From: ChocPot-Mid sp043804925
Lineage (GTDB): Bacteria > Bacteroidota > Ignavibacteria > Kapaibacteriales > UBA2268
Assembly: GCA_043804925.1 (NCBI GenBank)
Contig: JAZDIP010000051.1
Location: 1-62,250, forward strand
Reading direction: 5' to 3'
Length of the DNA stretch: 62,250 nucleotides
Part shown: positions 29,558 to 38,716 of the stretch, one piece after another
Numbering within the stretch: position 1 is the stretch's first letter
Layout of the letters: the number at the start of each line of letters is the position of its first letter
Made by a program: the position numbers and the translations under genes
The notes under the pieces: generated by a model
The model's database searches: none
What the model was told of the DNA's origin: nothing
The model's input: the letters and a program-made list of their open reading frames with translations, nothing else

Positions 29558-32470
29558 TTAACGCCGGATTGTTACAGGATATGCCGTTGAGTACGAACCA
29601 TTGTCAATAATGACAAAGTATGCACCGCTTGCGTAGCCGTTGACATCTAACGTTATATTGTTGGATCCGCGCACAGTTTTTACGGGAGCTGTCCATACCA
29701 TCTTACCAACAGAGTTGATTAATGATATTTGTACATTATCCGTACGGGATTCAAAACTTATATTTAATTTATCCTTTGCAGGGTTTGGATAAGATATTAC
29801 TGAACTAATATATGTCTTTCCATCTTTGACGCTAAGCGGTTCGGGTGTTAACAAAATCTCGCCAACATCAAAATTTTGAGTCTCATCGAAAGAAATATTC
29901 TTTGTATATGTTTGATAACCCAGCTTTTCTACTTTTATGGTTAAATTATCATTTGGCAAATTCTTAAGATTGAATGAACCATCAATATTTGAAGTAACAT
30001 AATTTTGAATCTTACCTTCACTGTTTTCAATATAAATAACGGCACCGCTAACTGAAATTCTTTCCTGGCTGTAGCTTGATTGCGCCTTGATTCTCCCCGT
30101 TACCTGGCACAGTCCTTTGTCTGCATTTTGAATTTCTCCCAATGCACCAAGTATAACTGTTATGCCGCTAACACTTTCATCTTCGGCTACATCAATAATG
30201 GTAGCTTCATCGGCATTAAGCACTACTGTAGAACCTTCCTTGTAAAAACCGGGGACATTATCCAAAGTTTTCGGTACAGCCAGCAACACATAAGAACCCG
30301 GTTTTAATGACATGAATTTGAATTCACCGGATTCATTGGAAATCGTAGCTCTGCCGTCATACATGCCGTTAGGGTCTGTATTTTCTGCATTAACATTATA
30401 TGCCATAAGGTAAATTCCTTCCAAAGAATTGCCCTCTTCGTCTACAACTTTTCCACTAATCGAGGATTTGGAATCCGAAGGAGTATCTCCGAATACAAAG
30501 TCAATATCGCTTAAATCGCCGCTTAACTCCAATATGGTAGCTTCCTGGGGATTATAAGTTTGCTTATAATACATAGGCATCATACATTTATATCTGTCGT
30601 AAAGCGAAACATCAAAAGCATAAGCAACATATTTAAATATTTCAGGTAGTTCGATTTCATATTTACCTTCGCTGTCGGTTGATATTGCCTCACTAAACTT
30701 ATTGTAATAGTAATCGGGGCTATCGTTGAAACCCTCAACTGCGACCATAGCTCCCTGAATTGGAGTACCATCTTCTCTTGTAACTTTACCGCTAATTTTG
30801 TACATATTGAAATCAGGTTCGGAAAGAACAAAATCAATGCCTTCTCTGTCGGCAGTCAAAGTAATAACTTCGGCTTCTTCGTAATTGTATGTTTGGTTGT
30901 AATACAAAGGTTTATATAGCCAATTGTTGCTGGTAACGACATAAGCTTTATAATTAAATAATTCAGGTAATTGAAGTGTGTAATTTCCATTTTCGTCGGT
31001 CATTGCTTGGTTGCCGAAATATGGATATCTTTGTCCTGCATCATCATACAAACCTTCAAAAACAACTGTCGCATTTTCGACAGGAGTTCCGTCTTCCTTC
31101 GAAACATTACCCGAAACAGTATAGTATTTGAAGTCGTTATTACCGGATATTACAAAGTTAATTCCATCCAAATCTCCAGTCAGGGTAAGAATTTCTGCTT
31201 CACTTCTTTTGTATGTTTGGTTATAATACAAAGTCTTTGATATTCCAGTAGTTGGGTCCCAATATGCATCTACATAAGCAATATATTTATATGCATCGGG
31301 TAATTGAACTTCGTAATTACCTTCTTCGTCAGTAATAGTGTTAAACATAGCGGATTTGCCATACTCATCATCAAAAACACCTTCGAACATAACATTTGTA
31401 TAAGGTATAGGGTCATCGTTTTCTGTTTTAACGGAACCGGTAACTGTATACATTACTGAATTCTTATACTTTGTTAGTTTCATGTCATAAGTTAGATTAT
31501 CAGCACAGGCAACATTTATTAGTTCGGCTTTTTCAATTTCAAACGTCCCGGGATAAAACTCGTAGTATCCGTACATATCCTGAAATACCAAATAGTATTT
31601 GCCTTCGTCGGCTTCTACGGAATAACTGCCATTCTCAACAATAGCATAGTATTGGTCTGGATTATCCGGATTCTCCATATAATTTTCCGAAATCAACTGT
31701 ATATATCCCATTGAAACAGGATTGTCTTGTGAGTCTGTAATAGTACCGCTTAAAATAGCAGGATTTTGACATGAAAAAACTGTGAGGTAATAATAATGTT
31801 CGCCAAAAACATCAGGATTATTCAACGAGTATGCCTGTATCCATACTTCAAATGTGCCTTTTTTATCAGGTACCCAACTTATAACTCCTGTAGTTTTATC
31901 TATCTCCATTCCGGCCGGACCTGATATTAAAGCATATTCAATTTCAGCATTTGCATCTTCAGGGTCAATAGCAACCACAGTTTCAGAATAATTGGACCCG
32001 ACAACAGCTTTTTCGGCAGGTACTGTTGTAAACTCAAGATACCTTCCCGGCTCAGTCGAATTAAAATTCACTGGGGATGTATTTGATTTTTTAACGGTAC
32101 CGTTTGACATTGTAGCTGAAATATAAAAGGTATAATATCCGGACTCAAACTCATGTTCAACATAGGCTTGATACATGCCTCTTTCAGCAGTCCATTGGTC
32201 AGGTGATAAAACAGTAAATACATCAGCGTCTTTCATTTCCGAAACTTCGTAAAAAACACCTTTTTCTACCCAGACTTCAACCTGAGTCGGTACAATATCG
32301 GAATCTTCCATAAACCAGTATAAATACAAGCCATTTGCATTCATATCGGTTTGTGCCATAAAGTCAAAATCCCCTCCTCCTTTTTGAGCCGTTAAGTTAA
32401 TATTGCTCAATAATAAAAGAAAGAGTACACTAAGTAGGGTTTTCACCCTATTTTTTAGAAAAAATCGCAT
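29558..32470 (-). CDS. large type IX-secreted protein with carboxypeptidase-regulatory-like repeats
   Basis: A 970-residue protein. A signal peptide (~1-28) is followed by an Ig-like/cadherin-type domain (~145-230, YLEFTTVPAEKAVVGSNYSE, GVISWVPDKKGTFEVWI). Then come at least five carboxypeptidase-regulatory-like modules, three of them closely similar (YTVSGNVSKEDGTPVENATV, YKISGKVTREDGTPIQGAMV). The last ~80 residues form a type A C-terminal sorting domain (SYPNPAKDKLNISFE, GAYFVIIDNGS, ending YPVTIRR) for export by the type IX system. It is probably a surface or extracellular structural or binding protein. It shares the terminator with nfnB. Confidence 0.88.
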   Translation of the reverse strand: MRFFLKNRVKTLLSVLFLLLLSNINLTAQKGGGDFDFMAQTDMNANGLYLYWFMEDSDIVPTQVEVWVEKGVFYEVSEMKDADVFTVLSPDQWTAERGMYQAYVEHEFESGYYTFYISATMSNGTVKKSNTSPVNFNSTEPGRYLEFTTVPAEKAVVGSNYSETVVAIDPEDANAEIEYALISGPAGMEIDKTTGVISWVPDKKGTFEVWIQAYSLNNPDVFGEHYYYLTVFSCQNPAILSGTITDSQDNPVSMGYIQLISENYMENPDNPDQYYAIVENGSYSVEADEGKYYLVFQDMYGYYEFYPGTFEIEKAELINVACADNLTYDMKLTKYKNSVMYTVTGSVKTENDDPIPYTNVMFEGVFDDEYGKSAMFNTITDEEGNYEVQLPDAYKYIAYVDAYWDPTTGISKTLYYNQTYKRSEAEILTLTGDLDGINFVISGNNDFKYYTVSGNVSKEDGTPVENATVVFEGLYDDAGQRYPYFGNQAMTDENGNYTLQLPELFNYKAYVVTSNNWLYKPLYYNQTYNYEEAEVITLTADREGIDFVLSEPDFNMYKISGKVTREDGTPIQGAMVAVEGFNDSPDYYYNKFSEAISTDSEGKYEIELPEIFKYVAYAFDVSLYDRYKCMMPMYYKQTYNPQEATILELSGDLSDIDFVFGDTPSDSKSSISGKVVDEEGNSLEGIYLMAYNVNAENTDPNGMYDGRATISNESGEFKFMSLKPGSYVLLAVPKTLDNVPGFYKEGSTVVLNADEATIIDVAEDESVSGITVILGALGEIQNADKGLCQVTGRIKAQSSYSQERISVSGAVIYIENSEGKIQNYVTSNIDGSFNLKNLPNDNLTIKVEKLGYQTYTKNISFDETQNFDVGEILLTPEPLSVKDGKTYISSVISYPNPAKDKLNISFESRTDNVQISLINSVGKMVWTAPVKTVRGSNNITLDVNGYASGAYFVIIDNGSYSTAYPVTIRR

Positions 32471-32725
32471 AAAAAACCTCCATAAAAAATTATTAAAATT
32501 TATATTAATGGATCCAACTTATTTTCGTTTTAAAGAACAACTTATTAACAATTACACATCAATTTTATTTTTGGGACAAAATTATTTATTTTTTTTGATA
32601 ATTAAGAACTTTTATATAGTTTGGTATTTGGGAAAATGGTCGTCGTACAGACATGCAAGTTGCCGGCTGTATAAGTCCATTATTTGTGGTTCGATGTTTT
32701 CTAAATATGACTAAAAAAAGAATTT

Positions 32726-33778
32726 ATGTTTGGAATTAAAAAACTTAATAAATACAGTGACCTTAAGCCGGTAACTAAAAAACCTGTTTTCCCGGCTATT
32801 GTCGTATCTGTTGTAATCATAGTAGGTACTTTTGGTTATTGGTGGTTATGGCAAGACATCGGAGGTTCTGTAATTGATGCACTATATATGACATGGATAA
32901 CTATTGCTACCATCGGATATACTGAAGTTCACCCTTTGGATGATACAGGTCATATTTTTACAATAATTATTAGTATCGCCGGAATCGGCAGTCTGTTCTA
33001 TATTCTTAGTGTTTTTATGGAAAATCTTTTTATCATGGAGTTGCATAATTATCGGGGGAAAAAGAAAAAAATGAAAGAAATCGAAAAATATAAAGACCAT
33101 ATTATCTTAATCGGTTATGGTAAAGTTGGTCAACTTGCGGCAAGTATGTTGCTAAACAGTGGTGAAAAATTTGTTGTGATTGATGATGATTTTATTGAAG
33201 AAGATTTCGTCAATCTTAAGGAAAATTTACTCAGGGTTACAGGCAATGCAACCGAAGATTCCATATTAATAAAAGCAGGAATTAAAAAAGCCAGGGGATT
33301 AATCGTTGCAACCGGGAACTCTGCAACAACTGTATTTGTTGTTTTAAGTGCCAAAGTTTTAAATCCGGATATCTTTATTGTTGCACGTGCTGATGAAGAT
33401 TCCGACAGGGAAAAATTGAAACGTGCCGGTGCTGACAGGGTAGTTAATCCATATTCTATTGGAGGTCAGCGAATGGCAAATTTGATGATTAATCAAAATA
33501 TCGTGGATTTTCTGGAAACAAGCTTTGGGATAGGAGCCGGTCCTTTGAAAATCGAAAACCTGAAATTACCCGAAAAATGCTTGTGGTTTGATAAAACATT
33601 AAAAGAACTGGATTTGCGTAAGAATTTCGGTATTTCGGTATTGGCTGTTATACGAAATGGCAAGCCAATCACAAATCCCGGAGGCAATTTTAAAGTTACG
33701 GAAAATGACCAATTTATTATGATGGGAACTGAAGAAGAATTGAAGCAACTGGAGAAAATTATTCTATCAGGAAATTAG
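32726..33778 (+). CDS. potassium channel with RCK (TrkA-N/TrkA-C) domains
   Basis: A 350-residue protein. Two membrane helices (~23-45 and ~75-98) flank a pore loop MTWITIATIGYTEVHPL (~55-71). A TrkA-N NAD-binding domain follows (HIILIGYGKVGQLAASMLL, ~116), then a TrkA-C domain (~265-345). It should gate K+ flow in response to cytoplasmic nucleotides or ions. The selectivity filter reads TIGYT rather than TVGYG; substitutions at the last position are known in related bacterial channels, so selectivity may differ. Monocistronic, but only 39 bases separate it from hrcA. Confidence 0.88.
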   Translation: MFGIKKLNKYSDLKPVTKKPVFPAIVVSVVIIVGTFGYWWLWQDIGGSVIDALYMTWITIATIGYTEVHPLDDTGHIFTIIISIAGIGSLFYILSVFMENLFIMELHNYRGKKKKMKEIEKYKDHIILIGYGKVGQLAASMLLNSGEKFVVIDDDFIEEDFVNLKENLLRVTGNATEDSILIKAGIKKARGLIVATGNSATTVFVVLSAKVLNPDIFIVARADEDSDREKLKRAGADRVVNPYSIGGQRMANLMINQNIVDFLETSFGIGAGPLKIENLKLPEKCLWFDKTLKELDLRKNFGISVLAVIRNGKPITNPGGNFKVTENDQFIMMGTEEELKQLEKIILSGN

Positions 33779-33817
33779 AAATTATTTGTATTGCCGAAAT
33801 AAGATACGAAAAATTCT

Positions 33818-34867
33818 ATGAACGAAAAAAATGTAATATTGCCGCAATCTTCATTTGAACGGGAACTTTCAGAACGCGAAAGGGATATATTGCGGCGTAT
33901 TATTCACCTTTATATACTTAAGGCATCTCCGGTTGGTTCACGAACCTTGTCAAAATATATACATGAAGAATTGAGTGCCGCAACAATAAGAAACGTTATG
34001 TCGGATTTGGAAGATATGGAATTTATCAGCCATCCGCATACTTCGGCAGGCAGGATTCCAACCGATAAAGGATACCGCTTTTATGTTGATTCTCTTGGGG
34101 AATTGGAGTCGCTTTCAAAAAATGAACTCCTTGCTCTCGAAAAAACTTTTACCAATTCAGATATGGTTTTCAAAGATGCTTCAAAAATTTTGGGTATTTT
34201 ATCCAGTTATTTAAGTATTGTTTCTATTCCCCAGCTTATTGATTTGAAGGTTCTGCGTTTGGAGTTAATCCTGCTTTCATCGAGCAGGTTGTTGATTGTC
34301 ATTGCCCTCGATTCCAATTTCGTTAAAACACTTACACTGGAAACAGGTTTTAACATCGAGCACAAACAATTAGACCAGATATGCTCCTATATAAACGAAA
34401 AAATCAGTGGAAAACCCCTAAAATTCATAAGGGACAATTTTAGGGAAATACTTAAGGATTACCACTTGAAAGACACTCCTTTGATGCGTCTTTTTGTTGA
34501 TTCAATTGATACTATTTTAAATATCAAAAACCTCCATGAGAATATCCATATTGCCGGTACTCCGAATTTGCTCGATTATCCTGAATTTGGTAATCCCGAA
34601 AGAATAAAAGGAGTAATAGAACTTTTGGAAAACGAAGATATAATCGTACACCTTCTTGAAAAGCAGGACGATACAGGTAAGGATATTAATGTGCTAATTG
34701 GCAGGGAAATCCAAAATGAACTGCTTGACGATTACGCATTAGTAATCTCTAAATATAAAATAGGGACAGCACAGGGCTCAATTGGAATCATCGGACCTAA
34801 GAGAATGCCTTATTCAAAAATGATGTCATTAGTTAAACATGTTTCGGATTTTTTGTCAAAAGGATAA
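33818..34867 (+). CDS. hrcA: heat-inducible transcription repressor HrcA
   Basis: A 349-residue protein of normal family length. The N-terminal winged helix (LSERERDILRRIIHLYI, SPVGSRTLSKYI, LSAATIRNVMSDLEDM) precedes a GAF-like domain. The motif HPHTSAGRIPTDKGYRFYVD (~67-86) is diagnostic. HrcA binds CIRCE operators (TTAGCACTC-N9-GAGTGCTAA) to repress chaperone genes. I saw no CIRCE element upstream here. grpE and dnaJ follow on the same strand, giving the order hrcA-grpE-dnaJ. Confidence 0.95.
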   Translation: MNEKNVILPQSSFERELSERERDILRRIIHLYILKASPVGSRTLSKYIHEELSAATIRNVMSDLEDMEFISHPHTSAGRIPTDKGYRFYVDSLGELESLSKNELLALEKTFTNSDMVFKDASKILGILSSYLSIVSIPQLIDLKVLRLELILLSSSRLLIVIALDSNFVKTLTLETGFNIEHKQLDQICSYINEKISGKPLKFIRDNFREILKDYHLKDTPLMRLFVDSIDTILNIKNLHENIHIAGTPNLLDYPEFGNPERIKGVIELLENEDIIVHLLEKQDDTGKDINVLIGREIQNELLDDYALVISKYKIGTAQGSIGIIGPKRMPYSKMMSLVKHVSDFLSKG

Positions 34868-34993
34868 TACCTAACTAAATCCATTTTCTATCGTTCTAAA
34901 ATATTTAACAAAATATTCGTCTAAAATTAATTAAGGTTATTAAAAACTTAATAACTTATTGTGTTTGTATGGTTTTATAAAAAATAAATGTAA

Positions 34994-35617
34994 ATGAAAA
35001 AAGCTAATTCGTCAAATAGTAAAAATGGGAATACTAATAATCCCAATGAAAATAATTTGGAAAATAATGAGCGTGAAATTCCGGTTTCTTCTCCCGGTGA
35101 AGTAAATAATCAGGAAGAAATACCCGAAAAAAACGAACAGCCGGAAGAAAATATTAGCTCTGCTTTGGAAAAAGAACGCGATGAACTCAAGGAAAAAGTA
35201 TTGCGTACAGCTGCAGAACTTGAAAATATGCGGCGGCGGGTACTCAAAGAAAAGAATGAATTGATAGAATATGCAAATCATAACCTTTTCCTTAAGCTTC
35301 TTCCCTTAATGGATGACTTTGAAAATGCAATTAAATCCGGGAAAAGCAGTGAAGATTACCAGTCGCTTATGCAGGGTATAGAATTGATTTACAACAAAGC
35401 AGTAAAAATATTTGAAGATGCCGGTGTAAAAAAGTTAGACATACAAGAAGGCGACCCCTTCAATGTTGATTACCACGAAGCAATATTGAAAATGCCTTCT
35501 GAAAATGTCGAAGAAGATGGAATAATAAGCGTTGCGGAAAACGGGTATATGATTTATGACAAGGTGCTGAGACATGCAAAAGTGATTACTTCCGAAGGGA
35601 AAACAAAAGAAAATTAA
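34994..35617 (+). CDS. grpE: nucleotide exchange factor GrpE
   Basis: A 207-residue protein. Residues 1-52 are a disordered, Asn/Glu-rich extension (SSNSKNGNTNNPNENN). A long coiled coil (~53-105, EKERDELKEKVLRTAAELEN, MRRRVLKEKNEL) and the C-terminal beta domain (~135-205, DAGVKKLDIQEGDPFNVDYH...GYMIYDKVLRHAKVI) follow. It releases ADP from DnaK. It sits between hrcA and dnaJ; dnaK is not in the window. Confidence 0.95.
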   Translation: MKKANSSNSKNGNTNNPNENNLENNEREIPVSSPGEVNNQEEIPEKNEQPEENISSALEKERDELKEKVLRTAAELENMRRRVLKEKNELIEYANHNLFLKLLPLMDDFENAIKSGKSSEDYQSLMQGIELIYNKAVKIFEDAGVKKLDIQEGDPFNVDYHEAILKMPSENVEEDGIISVAENGYMIYDKVLRHAKVITSEGKTKEN

Positions 35618-35686
35618 TAAAGTTATAAAAGTAAAAAAACGTATAACAGAAAACCGAGAACCGAAACCGATAACGGATAACAAATT

Positions 35687-36850
35687 ATGGCAAAAAGAGA
35701 TTATTACGAGATTTTAGGTGTTGACAGAAATGCAGATATAAATACTATTAAAGGTGCATACCGCAAACTTGCTTTGCAGTATCATCCTGACAGGAATCCT
35801 GACAATAAGGAAGCAGAAGAAAGATTCAAGGAAGCCACAGAAGCTTACGAGGTATTAAGCGACCAAGGCAAAAGAGAACGGTATAACAGATTTGGACATG
35901 AAGGAGTCAGGCAGGGACAGGATTTCAGAACCTATACAAACATAGATGATATATTTACTAATTTTGGAGATATTTTCGGTGGGAGTATATTCGATGAATT
36001 TTTTGGTGGTAGCTCCAGAAGGCGTGGTTCCTCGAGACGCTCCATGGGTGAAAGAGGTTCGGATATTAAATTGCGATTACCCTTAACACTCGAAGAAATT
36101 GCAAAAGGAGTCGAAAAAACGATAAAAATTAAAAAACAGGTAATCTGTGATTCATGTGAAGGCAGTGGTGCAAAAGCCGGCTCAGGACATCATACATGCT
36201 CAAGTTGTGGCGGTTCCGGTGAAATTCGACAGGTATCACGTTCAATGTTCGGTCAATTCGTAAATATTACTACATGTCCGCATTGTAATGGTTCTGGAAC
36301 TGTCATATCGGAATATTGTCCTGTTTGCAGTGGAGAAGGAAGGATTTACGGTGAAGACAAAGTCAAAGTAAATATTCCTGCAGGTGTCGAATCCGGCAAC
36401 TATCTCCCATTGAGGGGACAGGGAAATGCAGGCCGTAGAAGCGGAGATGCCGGCGATTTAATTGTTATTATAGATGAAAAAGAACATCCGTATTTCGTAA
36501 GACGTGAAGATAATATTATTTATCACCTGACTGTCAGTTTTACAGATGCCGCTCTCGGCACCGAAATTGAAGTTCCTACTTTATATGGTTCTGAAAAAAT
36601 GAAAATCACTTCTGGTACACAACCCGGAACTATGCTTACTATACACGATAGAGGAATACCGCACCTAAATTCATACGGCAAAGGCGACCAGTTCGTTTAC
36701 ATCAATGTTTTTGTTCCTACCAATTTGACCTCCGAAGAAAAGCAGGTTTTAAGAAAATTATCAGAAGGAAAAAACTTTGCACCCGACAAAAAATCCAAGA
36801 CAAAAGAAAAGGACTTTTTTGACAAAGTAAAAGAAACCTTCTTCAATTAA
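35687..36850 (+). CDS. dnaJ: chaperone protein DnaJ
   Basis: A 387-residue type I J-protein. The J domain (~1-70) has the HPD motif in YHPDRNPDN (~32-40). A Gly/Phe region with FGGSSRRRGSSRRS follows (~75-125). The zinc-finger region has four CxxCxGxG motifs, CDSCEGSG, CSSCGGSG, CPHCNGSG and CPVCSGEG (~150-225). The C-terminal substrate-binding domains follow. It stimulates DnaK ATPase activity and holds unfolded clients. It is 69 bases downstream of grpE and likely co-transcribed. Confidence 0.97.
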   Translation: MAKRDYYEILGVDRNADINTIKGAYRKLALQYHPDRNPDNKEAEERFKEATEAYEVLSDQGKRERYNRFGHEGVRQGQDFRTYTNIDDIFTNFGDIFGGSIFDEFFGGSSRRRGSSRRSMGERGSDIKLRLPLTLEEIAKGVEKTIKIKKQVICDSCEGSGAKAGSGHHTCSSCGGSGEIRQVSRSMFGQFVNITTCPHCNGSGTVISEYCPVCSGEGRIYGEDKVKVNIPAGVESGNYLPLRGQGNAGRRSGDAGDLIVIIDEKEHPYFVRREDNIIYHLTVSFTDAALGTEIEVPTLYGSEKMKITSGTQPGTMLTIHDRGIPHLNSYGKGDQFVYINVFVPTNLTSEEKQVLRKLSEGKNFAPDKKSKTKEKDFFDKVKETFFN

Positions 36851-36998
36851 AAATTTTAAAACAGATATCCGGCACAGGTTAACCGATAACAAAATAATTT
36901 AAAATTAAATGTTTTTTTTATTTTCCTTTCTTGTAAATTTTGCTTAAATTTTGCTTTTGGTAATCATCATTTTGTAAAAACAATCTCTCAGGTGAAAT

Positions 36999-37376
36999 AT
37001 GTTTTTAGGAGTATTGAATCAAAAGGAAAAAGAAAACTTTATTGAACTTGCATATTATATTGCCCGTTGCGATTCGGATTTTTCTTCATTCGAAAAAAAT
37101 TGGATTTCCCGTTGCTCCAATGAGATGAATCTTGAGAATTACGAAGTTCAAAATAAAAGTCTTGACTCCATTATTGAAGAATTTTCCGATAGTTCTTTCG
37201 TCAGCAAAACCTCCATTTTATTGGAAATTCTTGAATTGATGTTAGCCGATACAACTTACCATATAAAAGAAAAAGAAGTCGTAAAAAAATTATGTGAAAG
37301 TTGGAATATCACCGATGAGCAGTTCGAGAATATTATTTTTTGGTTGAAAGATAAAAACAATATCGTGAATTCCTGA
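36999..37376 (+). CDS. TerB-like helical protein
   Basis: A 125-residue soluble, all-helical protein. The pattern KENFIELAYYIARCDSDFSS near the start and the later LLEILELMLADTTYHIKEKE resembles the TerB/co-chaperone DjlA-type acidic helical domain, usually repeated as D.....E pairs. Function unknown. It follows dnaJ by about 150 bases and may have its own promoter, since the upstream spacer is AT-rich. A similar domain is in the lipoprotein at 55033. Confidence 0.55.
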   Translation: MFLGVLNQKEKENFIELAYYIARCDSDFSSFEKNWISRCSNEMNLENYEVQNKSLDSIIEEFSDSSFVSKTSILLEILELMLADTTYHIKEKEVVKKLCESWNITDEQFENIIFWLKDKNNIVNS

Positions 37377-37437
37377 ATTTAAAAAAGTTATTTTGTTGAT
37401 TTGAAAATAAAAAATGGGAGCCGTACAAAAATATTGT

Positions 37438-37640
37438 TGTAACCTCGACTTGAGGGCTGTAAACAACTGTTACCTATTTGGTATGCTGAAGCCGGACTGC
37501 TACTTGCAAAGCGGGGACTACCGCTATGGATTTAACGGAATGTAAAAAGATGATGAGGTGAAGGGAGGGGGAAACTCTCTTGACTTCGGTGCAAGGATTT
37601 ATAATTCGAGGTTGTGCAGTTGGCTGAGTCTTAGCCCTGA
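37438..37640 (+). ncRNA. candidate structured RNA, possibly HEARO/omega-RNA-like
   Basis: It lies in a 670-base gap without genes. A perfect long-range helix AACCTCGA (37441-37448)/TCGAGGTT (37606-37613) closes the domain. Inside are hairpins AGCGG-GGACTA-CCGCT (37510-37525), GGGAG/CTCTC (37563-37567 with 37575-37579) and CTTGAC-TTCG-GTGCAAG (37579-37595), the last with a C(UUCG)G tetraloop. Outside, GGCT/AGCC (37622-37636) closes a further hairpin. The stretch is far richer in G and C than its surroundings. The multi-branched layout and the TGCTGAAGCCGGACTG and AGGTTGTGCAGTTGGC blocks remind me of the HEARO (IscB-associated omega) RNA class, but no IscB gene is present and the class call is a guess from memory. 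A fixed 6S, RNase P or tmRNA match is not evident. Confidence 0.55.
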
Positions 37641-38044
37641 TATAAAAAAATATCCATCATTATCACTTTTTATATCATCAACAGATAATCCAATTCTTTT
37701 AATTGTTTCTGATGGTTAAGAAATATGTCCTCTATATCAAATGTAGATAACGGTAACGAAGCCGTGTTCTATCTTAACCGGGATTTGTAAGGTAATGAAT
37801 TTGTTGATGGAATTTTAGCTCAGCTAAACAGACATCGTTTTGACGACTCACATATTTTTTTTGTTGACGATAAGGAACAGTCTGAACGAATCTGCCGGGC
37901 TTATTTATTTCAAATCTATTGTTTTCAATAGTTTGCAAAACTCCCAGCTCACGATTTAAATTTATTTTAAGTATTTACTTCGGATAATGTTTAGAAATTA
38001 TTAATTTTGTGAAAGGATTATAATGACATTATAAAGGGTAATTT
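37641..38044. other. remainder of the gap before the phosphate transporter genes
   Basis: AT-rich. It contains the degraded frame at 37725-37931. AAAGGG at 38034-38039 is the ribosome site of the next gene. No other signal is visible. Confidence 0.5.
37725..37931 (+). pseudogene. degraded short frame downstream of the structured RNA
   Basis: From ATG 37725 the frame reads MSSISNVDNGNEAVFYLNRD, then a TAA (37788), then continues without stop through GNEFVDGILAQLNRHRFDD and SHIFFVDDKEQSERICRAYL to a stop at 37931. The composition looks coding, with one nonsense codon. The family is not recognised. It may be the remnant of a gene that once followed the RNA. Confidence 0.3.
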
Positions 38045-38686
38045 ATGTTTAAAAGATTATTGCCAAAAGAAACCAACTTCTTCAACTACTTTGAAGAACA
38101 TATATCTCTAACAGTCGAGATGGCTGAATTGCTTGTCAAGCTTGGGAAAGATTATGATAATCTCGATGTTTACGCTACAAAAATAAGAAAACTTGAAAAA
38201 AAGTGCGATGAAATAACTCTTAAATGTGTCGAATCCTTAATTGTTACATTTATTACTCCTTTTGAAAGAACGGAAATACATAAATTAATTACCCGCTTGG
38301 ATGATATTGCCGATGGAATCAATGGAACTGTTCAACGGCTTATTATGTATAAAATTAAAAGCACTAAAAAAATAAAAAATATCAGGCCTGAATTTTATAA
38401 AATAGCTGAAATCATTTTAAAACAGACAAAAGTGATACAGGAAACAGTCAAAGCCCTGCGCGAAACCAAAAAGGTTGACTTTGTTAAAGGAAAGTGTGAA
38501 ATAGTCAGGATGTTGGAAAAAGATGCCGATGAAATTTTCAAAGAGTTTGTTGTTGCTATTTTTGATTTGGAAGACTGTAAAGATATAATAAAATGGAAAG
38601 AAATCTTCGAAAGACTGGAATCCATCCCCGATAGATGCGAGATTGTTGCTAATTTGGTTGAAACAATTATCATTTCCGCCTCTTAA
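38045..38686 (+). CDS. DUF47 (PhoU-like) partner of the Pit phosphate transporter
   Basis: A 213-residue all-helical protein of the DUF47/Pit-accessory family, related to PhoU. The pattern FERTEIHKLITRLDDIADGI (~77-96) and the later CEIVRMLEKDADEIFKEF (~153-170) match the metal-binding helical repeats. Such proteins are nearly always encoded next to Pit transporters and are thought to control phosphate import. It is 30 bases upstream of the Pit gene on the same strand. Confidence 0.88.
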   Translation: MFKRLLPKETNFFNYFEEHISLTVEMAELLVKLGKDYDNLDVYATKIRKLEKKCDEITLKCVESLIVTFITPFERTEIHKLITRLDDIADGINGTVQRLIMYKIKSTKKIKNIRPEFYKIAEIILKQTKVIQETVKALRETKKVDFVKGKCEIVRMLEKDADEIFKEFVVAIFDLEDCKDIIKWKEIFERLESIPDRCEIVANLVETIIISAS

Positions 38687-38716
38687 ATAAATATTAATAA
38701 ACTTACATAAAACATT

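Noticed and set aside
33780..34993. CIRCE operator for the hrcA operon
   Set aside because: No TTAGCACTC-N9-GAGTGCTAA or close variant was found in the spacers before hrcA, grpE or dnaJ.
37438..37640. tmRNA, RNase P or group II intron
   Set aside because: No tmRNA tag frame or acceptor end, no GAGGAAAGTCC RNase P motif, no domain V hairpin or reverse transcriptase nearby; HEARO-like was kept only as a hypothesis.
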